A DNA stretch of 64,000 bases from Spirosoma panaciterrae DSM 21099 (GTDB taxonomy: Bacteria > Bacteroidota > Bacteroidia > Cytophagales > Spirosomataceae). A program made the translations under genes and the position numbers. Shown piece by piece: positions 43,961 to 52,329 of the stretch (position 1 is its first letter; every line of letters starts with the position of its first letter). The notes under the pieces are model-generated. The model saw only the letters and a list, made by a program, of their open reading frames with translations. It was not told where the DNA came from and searched no databases. The stretch is from NCBI RefSeq assembly GCF_000374025.1, contig NZ_KB893173.1, positions 248,001 to 312,000 on the forward strand. Reading direction: 5' to 3'.

Positions 43961-45295
43961 CTATACAATTGGTTTCCAGCCTTTTTCGTATTCGCGGCTC
44001 CAGTATTTTTGCGCTTCTTTATCGTGCAGAATGTGGCCATTTGTTGGGTCGGTGTGAATAATACTTCCGGTCCGCTGAGCAATATTGGCTAAGTGACATA
44101 ACAACACCGACTTATGCCCCTGCGCAATGTCGGCATTGGGCTTGGCTTTCCCCCGGATACTTTCCAGGAAATTGTCCAGGTGATAGGCATCAAGACGCTC
44201 CCCGCCGGGGCTTACCGCATTGGTTGATGAAGCACTCGTAGGGGCATCGCCTTTTACATCTTTTACTACTTTTCCCGCCAAATCCAGAATCTGATAATCG
44301 GGTCCACTTTCCGGTGCCGACAGTACGCCCTTATCGCCGTAAATCGTAAACCCACGGCCACTTTTTTCGGGGCCAAACGCCTGACAACTCAAGCCTTCCC
44401 AGGTAATGGTGGCTTTATCGCCAAACTCGAAGGTAGCCAATTGAGTGTCCGGCGTTTGCCAGTCGTCGCCGGAGTAGGCATAGCGCCCACCTGCCGAAGT
44501 TACTTTCGTCGGAAAGTCAAGGCCCATCAGCCAACGACAGCAATCGATTTCGTGGGTGCCGTTGTTGCAGGCTTCGCCCGTACCCCAGTTCCAGAACCAG
44601 TGCCAGTTATAATGCACTACATTATCCTGATAATTCATTCTTGGGGCCGGTCCCTGCCACAACTCCCAGTTGAGCGTTGGTGGCACTGCAATCGCTTTGC
44701 CTTTGCCAATGGGTTTCCGGTTGTTGTAGTACCAGGCCCGGGCAAAATAGGGTCGCCCGATAGCTCCATCGCGAATATCCTGTGCAGCCTGTTGAAGCGT
44801 TGGCCACGACCGGCGCTGGCTCCCCATCTGTACAATTCGGTTGTGGTTACGGGCGGCTTCCAGGAGCCACTCCCCTTCCTGCGGATTATGCCCACATGGC
44901 TTTTCGACGTATACGTGCTTCCCGGCCGAACAAGCCAATATACCTGCCGGGGCATGCCAATGGTCAGGAGCGGCAATGGCAACGGCATCGAGGTCTTTCT
45001 GTTCCAGCAGCTTCCGAAGATCTTTAATGACGGTAGGCTTACGCGTTTGCCCGGCTTTTTCAACAGCCTTTAATCCGTTTGCGATGGCTCCATCTTCAAC
45101 ATCGCAGATATAGCCCACTTCGGCACCGGGCAATTTGGAAAAAATACCCGCCAGCCAGCTTCCCCGCGAGTGAACGCCAATCAGCCCAATATTGATTTTT
45201 TCGCTGGGTGCGTTTCGACCAAAAATGGGGAATGGCAAAATCTGCGTAGCCAATCCAGCCACGGCGGTATTCTGAACAAATTGTCGGCGATTCAT
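43961..45295 (-). CDS. Gfo/Idh/MocA family oxidoreductase with Tat-type signal
   Basis: 444 residues. The N-terminus MNRRQFVQNTAVAGLATQILPF is a twin-arginine-like signal, then an NAD(P)-binding fold (INIGLIGVHSRGSWLAGIF), and the catalytic EKP segment YVEKPCGHNPQEGEWLLEAA. The C-terminal domain contains WHWFWNWGTGEACNNGTHEIDCCRWLMGL, the pattern of secreted, Tat-exported oxidoreductases common in Bacteroidota and Planctomycetota. Substrates are sugars or inositols; none is assigned. Upstream of the DUF2264 gene. Confidence 0.93.
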   Translation of the reverse strand: MNRRQFVQNTAVAGLATQILPFPIFGRNAPSEKINIGLIGVHSRGSWLAGIFSKLPGAEVGYICDVEDGAIANGLKAVEKAGQTRKPTVIKDLRKLLEQKDLDAVAIAAPDHWHAPAGILACSAGKHVYVEKPCGHNPQEGEWLLEAARNHNRIVQMGSQRRSWPTLQQAAQDIRDGAIGRPYFARAWYYNNRKPIGKGKAIAVPPTLNWELWQGPAPRMNYQDNVVHYNWHWFWNWGTGEACNNGTHEIDCCRWLMGLDFPTKVTSAGGRYAYSGDDWQTPDTQLATFEFGDKATITWEGLSCQAFGPEKSGRGFTIYGDKGVLSAPESGPDYQILDLAGKVVKDVKGDAPTSASSTNAVSPGGERLDAYHLDNFLESIRGKAKPNADIAQGHKSVLLCHLANIAQRTGSIIHTDPTNGHILHDKEAQKYWSREYEKGWKPIV

Positions 45296-45436
45296 AACAG
45301 GGAAGCTTCTGGTTTAGTACCGTAAAGCGGCAATGTAGCCTGGTTTTACTGATTCCTGCGTTTAGGATTCCCATTTGGGAAACGTTCAGCCAAAAAATCC
45401 TGTTACTCCCTTTGAACTCGCCTTTTTTATTTCCCC

Positions 45437-47197
45437 GTGAACGAAGAACAGAAAAGCGGCCGGATTTTCGACTGGGTTATTCTCCGAAGACTCTACGCAT
45501 TTGTTAAGCCTTATCAAGCTCGTTTTTATTTACTGATTGGCATCATTTTGACGGCGGCTTGCCTGGCCCCGTTGCTACCCCTGCTTATTCGATACACCAT
45601 CGACAATATCATTGCTGTCGGAAATTATCATCGGCTCAATCAAATGCTGATTGTGATGATTGGGGTACTGGTCATTCAGGCATTGGTTCAATTCTCCAAT
45701 ACCTACCTGTCGGGTTGGCTGGGGCAATATGTGATTCGGGATATTCGGACCCAACTTTACCGGAAAATTCTCCACCTCCGGCTGAAATTTTTCGACAATA
45801 CGCCCATCGGTCGACTGGTTACCCGCGCTATTTCGGACGTAGAAACCCTGGCCGACGTATTTAGCGAGGGGATGGCAGCCATTGCAGGCGATATTCTACA
45901 ACTGATCCTCATCATTGGGGTGATGTTCTATACCGATTGGCGGCTGGCAGCCATTAGTTTATCGACCATTCCGCTGATGCTGTTCAGCACCTACGTTTTC
46001 AAGGAAAAGATCAAAAAATCATTCAATGAGGTGCGGACGGCGGTAGCGAATCTGAACGCCTTTGTTCAGGAGCATATCACGGGCATGAACATCGTGCAGA
46101 TTTTCGGCAGTGAAAAAATCGAATCCGAAAAATTCCGCGCCATCAATACTGAACACCGCAATGCCAACATCCGCTCTATTCTGTATTACTCGATTTACTA
46201 CCCGGTTGCCGATATTATTTCGGCCGTAGCGGTTGGGCTGGTGGTTTGGTACGGTGCCACGCAGATTATTCATTCCGACGTTACGTTCGGTACGGTTACG
46301 GCCTTTGTGATGTTTATCAACCTGTTTTTCCGCCCCATTCGGATGCTGGCCGACCGCTTCAACACGCTCCAAATGGGTATTGTCAGCACCGACCGGATTC
46401 TGAAGCTACTGGACAGTGACGAGTTCACGGCAAACGATGGCACATACGTGCCTTCCACGATTCGGGGCGATGTATCCTTTAAGGATGTTTGGTTCGCCTA
46501 CAACAACGAAGACTGGGTACTCCGCAACATCTCGTTTCAGGTGAAAGCGGGCGAAACGGTCGCTTTTGTTGGCGCTACAGGGGCTGGAAAATCGTCTATT
46601 ATCAATTTACTCAGCCGCTTTTACGACATTAATAAGGGCGAGATTACCGTCGATGGCATCGATGTTCATAGCTACGAACTCGGTCATCTCCGCCGGAATA
46701 TTGGGGTCGTTTTACAGGACGTATTCCTGTTTTCCGACACCATTGAAAACAACATTACCCTGGGCGATAAGTCGATTAGTCACGATAAGATTGTGGAAGC
46801 GGCCAAACTGGTTGGGGTGCATGAGTTTATCGAGCGATTGCCGGGTGGCTATCAGTATAACGTGATGGAACGCGGCTCTACGCTTTCGGTCGGTCAACGG
46901 CAACTGATCTCGTTTGTACGGGCTATGGTGCAAGACCCCAGAATCATTGTTCTGGATGAGGCCACGTCATCGGTCGATACAGAAACCGAAGAAATGATTC
47001 AGAACGCGATCAGCAAACTGATGAAGGGCCGAACCGCTATCGTTATTGCCCACCGCCTGTCGACGATCCAGAAAGCGAATAACATTATTGTGGTCGACAA
47101 AGGTCAGATTGTGGAGCAGGGCAATCACGAAGAGTTGCTTCAACACGAAGGATTCTACGCCAACCTGTACCGTATGCAGTACAAGGAGGTTGTGTAG
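45437..47197 (+). CDS. ABC exporter, fused permease and ATPase (MsbA/MdlB type)
   Basis: 586 residues, GTG start. Six helices in the first 320 residues (for example FYLLIGIILTAACLAPLLPLLI, DILQLILIIGVMFYTDW), then an ATPase domain: Walker A GATGAGKSSIINLL, Q-loop VLQDVFLFSDT, signature LSVGQRQLISF, Walker B IIVLDEATSSVD, H-loop IAHRLST. It works as a homodimer or pairs with another half transporter. Export of a lipid or drug-like molecule is typical; not assigned. It starts 142 bp from the divergent oxidoreductase gene. Confidence 0.95.
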   Translation: MNEEQKSGRIFDWVILRRLYAFVKPYQARFYLLIGIILTAACLAPLLPLLIRYTIDNIIAVGNYHRLNQMLIVMIGVLVIQALVQFSNTYLSGWLGQYVIRDIRTQLYRKILHLRLKFFDNTPIGRLVTRAISDVETLADVFSEGMAAIAGDILQLILIIGVMFYTDWRLAAISLSTIPLMLFSTYVFKEKIKKSFNEVRTAVANLNAFVQEHITGMNIVQIFGSEKIESEKFRAINTEHRNANIRSILYYSIYYPVADIISAVAVGLVVWYGATQIIHSDVTFGTVTAFVMFINLFFRPIRMLADRFNTLQMGIVSTDRILKLLDSDEFTANDGTYVPSTIRGDVSFKDVWFAYNNEDWVLRNISFQVKAGETVAFVGATGAGKSSIINLLSRFYDINKGEITVDGIDVHSYELGHLRRNIGVVLQDVFLFSDTIENNITLGDKSISHDKIVEAAKLVGVHEFIERLPGGYQYNVMERGSTLSVGQRQLISFVRAMVQDPRIIVLDEATSSVDTETEEMIQNAISKLMKGRTAIVIAHRLSTIQKANNIIVVDKGQIVEQGNHEELLQHEGFYANLYRMQYKEVV

Positions 47198-47223
47198 TTC
47201 GTTATTGGTTTTTTGTATATTTG
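47190..47223 (+). promoter_or_regulatory. Promoter of the Uma2-like gene
   Basis: TTG at 47190-47192, 23 nt, then TATATTTG at 47216-47223, an exact TAnnTTTG match, 18 nt before the ATG. The -33 half lies in the 3' end of the ABC exporter gene, so the nuclease gene may be expressed alone. Confidence 0.5.
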
Positions 47224-47241
47224 AGAAAAGCTACTTGTCGT

Positions 47242-47862
47242 ATGCCTACGCCTGTAACAACCAAAACTACTCCAAAACGGAAACGGAAAATACCAGATTA
47301 TCTGGTCTATGAGGTTATGGACGGCAAGCCTATTTATTACAAAGGTTACCAGTCCGTCCTCAACAAAACCAAAACGTTGGAGGATATTATGGGATGCAGC
47401 TCGCTTCAGGCTGAATTAGTTAGCTACTTGCTACGAATCATTTTTCGGGTATTTGACGAAAAGAAATATCGTGTACTCACCAACGAAATTGGCAGCCACA
47501 TCGATATTCGGAACAATCTTTCGAACGACATTGCCATCTACGACAAAGCGGTGCTGACAGCCGACAAGATCAACAAAAAATACCCTGACGTACCGCCAAA
47601 GATTGCGATTGAAATCGATACCGAAGCCGACACGTCTGAGCTTACGGGTTTTGGTTATACGTACAAAAAATCGAAAAAATTACTCGATTTTGGCGTAGAG
47701 CGTATTATCTGGATTATGATTGGAACGAAAACGGTCACTGTAATGGAACCGAATCGTGACTGGCAGGTACGCGAATGGGATACCGATATCGAACTCATGG
47801 ACGGACATACCTTCAATATTGCCCGGTATCTGGCTGAAGAAGGTATCGTTGTAGACGACTAA
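47242..47862 (+). CDS. Uma2-family PD-(D/E)XK-like endonuclease
   Basis: 206 residues from the ATG at 47242. Residues about 15-200 show the Uma2/DUF820 order: YEVMDGKPIYYKGY, ELVSYLLRIIFRVFDEKKYRVLTNE, the acidic strand SNDIAIYD, the PPKIAIEIDTEAD strand holding the catalytic Glu, and a final KSKKLLDFGVERIIWIMIG, where the canonical YxxxGVxEYW is altered. The N-terminus is a basic tail (TTKTTPKRKRKIP). DNase activity is predicted for the fold, but most members are uncharacterised and the role is open. Confidence 0.78.
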   Translation: MPTPVTTKTTPKRKRKIPDYLVYEVMDGKPIYYKGYQSVLNKTKTLEDIMGCSSLQAELVSYLLRIIFRVFDEKKYRVLTNEIGSHIDIRNNLSNDIAIYDKAVLTADKINKKYPDVPPKIAIEIDTEADTSELTGFGYTYKKSKKLLDFGVERIIWIMIGTKTVTVMEPNRDWQVREWDTDIELMDGHTFNIARYLAEEGIVVDD

Positions 47863-47867
47863 AGCAC

Positions 47868-48221
47868 TTAACGCCGAAGATTTTCTTCTTCTTCCTCGGG
47901 CCCTGCTCCAGTAACTCCCTCTGTAATAACCTTATGCCCCGACACATTGGGTGTAGCATTGGTTGGCCCGGGCCCACTACCATCCAATGCATAGGCAATG
48001 GAATCGGCCAGATCATCGGGCGCAATTTTCGCTGACTGCGTAGTTTCCGGCTGGTCTTGATCGGTGCTAACGGGTTTAGGATAGTCTTCGCCCGTTTGCT
48101 GATCAATCACTTCCTCATCGGCGTTCGGATCATTGTCCATTACCGAAGGTACTGCCTCGACGTCCCGTTGACTGGGATCACCACCGTTCAGTTCGCTGGA
48201 GTTGGGCATGAAATATCGCAT
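47868..48221 (-). CDS. Small acidic, disordered protein
   Basis: 117 residues from the Met at 48221. The composition is Asp/Glu/Pro/Gly rich with many Ser and Asn, no hydrophobic core, and a C-terminal EEEEENLRR; almost certainly disordered. Its 3' end is 5 bp from that of the Uma2-like gene on the other strand. No function can be read from it. It could be a short secreted-free regulator or an unannotated gene remnant. Confidence 0.45.
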   Translation of the reverse strand: MRYFMPNSSELNGGDPSQRDVEAVPSVMDNDPNADEEVIDQQTGEDYPKPVSTDQDQPETTQSAKIAPDDLADSIAYALDGSGPGPTNATPNVSGHKVITEGVTGAGPEEEEENLRR

Positions 48222-48626
48222 GGTGTCAATGAGTTTGATTCTCACCTATAACCTAAAAACTGCTTCATGTGTTTTTGAAGCAAGGGCTTTACCTAATCGA
48301 ATACCTCCCTAACTTTAATATATCCTTGATTCTTTACTACCCACTGCGAAAAGACTCGGCCTTCCACTCTATGTACCCAATCAATAACTCCTTTTTGCTC
48401 AAGAATCTTATTTAACTCTTACTAAACCATTTTGACACAAGTTATACTGAAAGGTTATACGATTTGATAGATTCTACTGTTGTTTGGGTAATTCGAATAT
48501 AAATAACGAAGACACAGGGTTTGTATCGTGAGTAGGTTGTCTTTTTTCAGCAATACCCATTTGAAGAAGCCATCTATTTTCTTCTAATGAATCCTGTATG
48601 GCATCTTCAAATGGAAAATATTACTC
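48222..48626. other. AT-rich gap between the acidic protein and the LGFP gene
   Basis: 405 bp with no clear complete gene. Apart from the two coding-like fragments on the minus strand listed separately, I see no promoter, terminator or repeat. Confidence 0.5.
48293..48620 (-). pseudogene. Possible decayed gene downstream of the LGFP-repeat gene
   Basis: In this AT-rich gap I translated the minus strand and found two protein-like fragments without usable start codons: one at 48474-48620 (48 codons, contains FEDAIQDSLEENRWLLQ and ends PKQQ) and one at 48293-48418 (41 codons, contains VIDWVHRVEGRVFSQWVVKN, ends VFD). They are in different frames and separated by stops. This suggests the remains of one gene broken by frameshifts, or two small genes. 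No homologue was identified. Confidence 0.3.
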
Positions 48627-49643
48627 TCACCCTGGAATTACGATGGTATGATGAGATGTTATGATTGGAGCAATCGACCTGGCTTTGAACTCCAAATTAT
48701 TACCTTGTCTAACAAACTCGCCTTTCTGGAATTTTTGTCTAATACTAGTATCGGTGCCTTCCACCTCATCCTCTTCAGGAAAACCAACGTCTTTAAAAGC
48801 CATTTGCATCCATCTGTTCCTAATATCTTCTTTAACTACATGTGCACCTGTATTTCCAGACCATATAATCGAACCACCCTGAAAATTTGTAAGCCTTCCA
48901 TTCCCTAAAGGCGTATCTAATTCATCGGTTAAAGGATAACCCAGCACTCCCGTTTCCCAGCCAGTTTCTGCCCATTTTTCCCGAATAGAACCATGTACTT
49001 CAACAGTTCCATTTCCGGGGACTTGAAAAACCGAACCATTCGAAAAGTGAGCGAATTTCCCAATTCCATCTGGACAACTGGATTCGATTGAAATAGGATA
49101 CCCTAACCATGAATTTTGCTTCCATTTTTTATAAATAGTTCCAGAAACGTCCAGAACAGGTTCAGACGTTGAAGAAGGCACAGTAATACTCGATCTTTGA
49201 TAGACTTTCTCCTTAATTTCAGAAGTAGGGACTGGTGGAGGTGTTTCATTTACGACTTCTACATCCAGATTGAACCAATCCCCTTCATCATCGCCGTTCT
49301 TTTGAATACTGGTGATAACCGCTTTTACCCCTCTTGCCACACTATGCGGTTCTGTAATTTCGGTGCTTTTCAATTCCTTTCCATTTTTATCTCCTTCATA
49401 AAATTCCCACCTAACAGTAGTTGTTACACGTCCATCTATGAGTACAACGAAGGTTAGATGCAATCTGAGAAGAACTTCGGTATCTACCTCAAATTCTTTG
49501 ATCTTGGTTTGTTGCTCACCACCCTTTGCTAGTTTAAGTGATTCTGACCAAGAAAAAGATTCTTCTTCATCTGAATCCCACCATGGATCAGCATCGTGAA
49601 TTTTTGTTTTCACATTAAAATAGAACTCTACTAATTCTGGCAT
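48627..49643 (-). CDS. LGFP-repeat protein
   Basis: 338 residues, no signal peptide. The first 150 residues are a beta-rich domain with KTKIHDADPWWDSDEEE near the start. From about residue 165 come LGFP units of about 50 residues: SWLGYPISIESSCPDGIGKFAHFSNGSVF, then VLGYPLTDELDTPLGNGRLTNFQGGSIIWSGNTGAHVV, then a degenerate DVGFPEEDEVEGTD unit. LGFP repeats are known in actinobacterial and some other cell-surface proteins, where they may bind glycan. Finding one without an export signal in Bacteroidota is odd. The gene is AT-rich compared with its neighbours. Confidence 0.75.
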   Translation of the reverse strand: MPELVEFYFNVKTKIHDADPWWDSDEEESFSWSESLKLAKGGEQQTKIKEFEVDTEVLLRLHLTFVVLIDGRVTTTVRWEFYEGDKNGKELKSTEITEPHSVARGVKAVITSIQKNGDDEGDWFNLDVEVVNETPPPVPTSEIKEKVYQRSSITVPSSTSEPVLDVSGTIYKKWKQNSWLGYPISIESSCPDGIGKFAHFSNGSVFQVPGNGTVEVHGSIREKWAETGWETGVLGYPLTDELDTPLGNGRLTNFQGGSIIWSGNTGAHVVKEDIRNRWMQMAFKDVGFPEEDEVEGTDTSIRQKFQKGEFVRQGNNLEFKARSIAPIITSHHTIVIPG

Positions 49644-49753
49644 AGCTGTTATTGTTTAAAATTTAAAAAATTCGTTGAATCACATGGTAGGCTACCCCAC
49701 CCATGCCGCCTGATAAATTAGGCCACACTAACGACATCTTAAGCATGCTGTTT

Positions 49754-50488
49754 TTACCGATGCCGATGTAAAATCAACTGCTCGAGCTGACTATCGGACT
49801 TTCCTCCCACATCGGCAACCGGCCGGGCCGATAAACGCCCACCGGGTTTTACAATCTCTCTTGGTAGAAAATTATCTGTGTCGTGAAAAATGCGTATCCA
49901 GGTAATGTTGTCATTTTGATCAACTTCGTAGAGGCCACTCTCCCAATTTCTGATTCCATCGGCCGTTACCTGTCCAGAATAAAAGCTGTAGTAGTCGTAC
50001 TTTTTTCCAGTCTTTGCATCCGTGATCTGCTCGGCGGCATCCACCGTGAAGTTGTTGCCATGCCCAGCCATTGGAAAATACTTGCCTCCTCCTTCAGAGA
50101 TTCCAATCAGACTTCCGTCTTTATCATTCCATTGCGCCCAGTCGATCAGGCATTGTTTATTATGGTCTTCAAATTTTGAGAACTGGAAATCGGTAAACCC
50201 GGTAAGCTTCTCCCCCACATCTATCCCGTCTGAATCTGAATAAATGAACTCAACCGCTTTGAAAATACCGTCGAGGGCGGGTGGGTCCTGGCCTTCGTAA
50301 ATGGTGGCACCAGCTTTTTTCAGGTTCGCCAGCTTCTTGGGCGACATTTTGTTCGTAAAGGCATCGGGGTAACCTTTCGACAAATCAGGAGCGGGAGTTT
50401 TGTCCTCTTTGCTACAGGAAGAACTACTGGACGTTAAAAAGACGGTGATAAGAGCCGCCAAAAGCAGCGTAAAGCTGGATGTTTTCAT
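49754..50488 (-). CDS. Lipoprotein of unknown function
   Basis: 244 residues. The signal peptide ends in a lipobox (SSSSC, Cys25). Mature part: YPDAFTNKMSPKKLANLKKAGATIYEGQDPPALDGIFKAVEFIYSDSDGIDVGE, then a beta-rich domain with KYFPMAGHGNNFTVDAAEQITDAKTGKKYDYYSFYSGQV. It resembles the SnoaL-like or calycin lipoproteins of Bacteroidota, but no family is recognised. Same strand as the PQQ lipoprotein gene upstream (gap 86 bp), so co-transcription is possible. Confidence 0.6.
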   Translation of the reverse strand: MKTSSFTLLLAALITVFLTSSSSSCSKEDKTPAPDLSKGYPDAFTNKMSPKKLANLKKAGATIYEGQDPPALDGIFKAVEFIYSDSDGIDVGEKLTGFTDFQFSKFEDHNKQCLIDWAQWNDKDGSLIGISEGGGKYFPMAGHGNNFTVDAAEQITDAKTGKKYDYYSFYSGQVTADGIRNWESGLYEVDQNDNITWIRIFHDTDNFLPREIVKPGGRLSARPVADVGGKSDSQLEQLILHRHR

Positions 50489-50574
50489 GATTATTTTATC
50501 GAACGAAAAGATGGTACCTGAATCAATTGCTGTCGGAACTAAAGGCGAAGAAGAGTAACAAAGGGGTAGGCGAA

Positions 50575-52092
50575 CTATTGAACCATACCGCTATTGCTGC
50601 TGGCGAAAAATTTACCTTTGCTGACAATGCATGGACTGGACAGGTTCTTTAGACCCCAGTTTTTATTGGCACCTGTTGCCGTATCAAATGCCTGCTGACC
50701 ATAATACAGGATTCCGTTTGTTACAACGGGTACACTTTCCTCAGACGAGGTAGCCTCCCATTTTTTTGCTCCTGTTTTTCTATCAAGCGCATTGATGACG
50801 AAGGCCGAACCGTTGTAAGCTGAGAAGTAGAGATTATCGGCATCTGCGATTAAGCCACCATAAGTACTTTTCGTTCCTGCGGCTGTAAACTCCCACTTTT
50901 TGCTACCCGTGGCCGCATCTAATGCATATACCTTCCGGTCTTCACTGCCAATGTACACGATTCCATCTGACACTGTCGGACTGGTCTGTACCATACCACC
51001 GGTCAGGTATTCCCACTTTTTGGTTCCAGTTGCGGCATCAACTGCATACACTTTATTTTTAGCATCGCCGTAATACACAACCCCATTCGACACCGCTGGA
51101 TTCGTGACAACGCCGATTGTTTTTACAGTCCATTTTTCTTTTCCGGTGGCAATATCAATAGCCAGCAAACCGCCACTATAGTTAACATCGCCATACCCAA
51201 CGTACAGCAATCCATTCGAGGCCGTGAAGGTATTGATCCGGTCGGTATACGAGAAATCCCATTTTAATTTCCCCGTTGCTGTCTCCAGCGCATAGATATG
51301 CTTACTACCACTAACGAATAGCATTCCATTATCCACTACAGGCTCACCACCTGACGACGAGTAATCATCAATGGTTGATGACCATTTTATAGCTCCGGTC
51401 TTCGCGTCGATGGCATTTACCTTCTTTGTCTGAAATGTGTACAATAGTCCATTGTCATACAGTCTCGGATAGGCCGTATTACCATCACCACTTGTTCCGG
51501 GAATATACGTACTAATGTAGGGTGCGCTATTATTTGGAATTTCAGTTCCCAGGTTAAAAGAGCCAGCGCTTTTCCCAGATAGGGCGTCAATAGCCACAAT
51601 GCTTTTTATGGAAGAATACTTGCCGGTAGTATTATCCGTTTTGCCCTCTGAGATAAAAAAGTAGATAACCTGATCCGACGACACTGCGCTGTTCGTTCCT
51701 GCACTCGCTACTGTAACGGTCATCACATACGCCTGCGTACTACCATCTTCGGCTGTGACGGTATAGGTTATAGCTTTCGAAAAATCCTGCACCGATCCCG
51801 AAGCGGGTGAAACTGTCGCCTTGTCGGACACCATGATGGTGGGTACTAGTTTCGTTACGTCGGTTCCATTGGTAACGGTGGCCGAAATGGTTTTGGTCGT
51901 AACGTCAATCGTTCCAGTAACTGCAGGGCTAAGCGCGTTAAACGCAAAGGCAGTGATCGATTTAGCCGAGCTTTTGGTGCCTGATGTGGTAGTACCCCCA
52001 CCTGGCGTTGGAGTATCCTCTGTTTTCTTACAGGAGGCACCCCACAACAGGAGGCAAAACAGAGTGGAGAGAAGCGGAAATGAGGATTTCAT
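50575..52092 (-). CDS. PQQ-like beta-propeller lipoprotein with N-terminal Ig-like domain
   Basis: 505 residues. Lipobox GASC near residue 21, then a Pro/Thr/Gly linker, then an immunoglobulin-like DUF5018 domain (about 40-125: ITAFAFNALSPAVTGTIDVTTKTISATVTNGTDVTKLVPTI, with the SGSVQDFSKAITYTVTAEDGSTQAY strand). From about 150 come repeated propeller blades with the motif YALDAATGSKKWEF and VYAVDAATGTKKWEY. This is the BamB/PQQ-repeat propeller, here likely a binding or scaffold protein, not an enzyme. The gene is divergent from the histidine kinase with a regulatory site between. Confidence 0.8.
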   Translation of the reverse strand: MKSSFPLLSTLFCLLLWGASCKKTEDTPTPGGGTTTSGTKSSAKSITAFAFNALSPAVTGTIDVTTKTISATVTNGTDVTKLVPTIMVSDKATVSPASGSVQDFSKAITYTVTAEDGSTQAYVMTVTVASAGTNSAVSSDQVIYFFISEGKTDNTTGKYSSIKSIVAIDALSGKSAGSFNLGTEIPNNSAPYISTYIPGTSGDGNTAYPRLYDNGLLYTFQTKKVNAIDAKTGAIKWSSTIDDYSSSGGEPVVDNGMLFVSGSKHIYALETATGKLKWDFSYTDRINTFTASNGLLYVGYGDVNYSGGLLAIDIATGKEKWTVKTIGVVTNPAVSNGVVYYGDAKNKVYAVDAATGTKKWEYLTGGMVQTSPTVSDGIVYIGSEDRKVYALDAATGSKKWEFTAAGTKSTYGGLIADADNLYFSAYNGSAFVINALDRKTGAKKWEATSSEESVPVVTNGILYYGQQAFDTATGANKNWGLKNLSSPCIVSKGKFFASSNSGMVQ

Positions 52093-52231
52093 GGCTTAGT
52101 TGATTTGGGAATAACTGAACGAACGGATTTGATTTCAGTCTATACATAGAGCCCATACCGAACTCTAAATGAACAGGTCAAAGGTCCGCATCGATGTCTC
52201 CTGCCGAAATCCCGGATTTTTATGATTTTAT

Positions 52232-52249
52232 ATCCCTGAATTCTAGGAT
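52232..52249. promoter_or_regulatory. 18-bp near-palindrome shared with the regulator promoter
   Basis: ATCCCTGAATTCTAGGAT, two mismatches from the perfect palindrome ATCCTAGAATTCTAGGAT. It lies 80 bp before the kinase start and 139 bp before the divergent lipoprotein start. The site at 55550-55567 is its twin, and both are followed by nearly the same bases (ATT then CCGT). Confidence 0.6.
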
Positions 52250-52329
52250 ATTGCCGTGCTATGTCAACCCAGCCAGCCAGATTGGAAATTAAGTGAGACT
52301 TAGTATGTTTGTTCGTAATCCACCATTCT

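Noticed and set aside
44441..45073. 210-codon plus-strand frame over the Gfo/Idh/MocA gene
   Set aside because: The minus-strand gene is certain; this frame has low-complexity P/R-rich composition typical of an antisense shadow.
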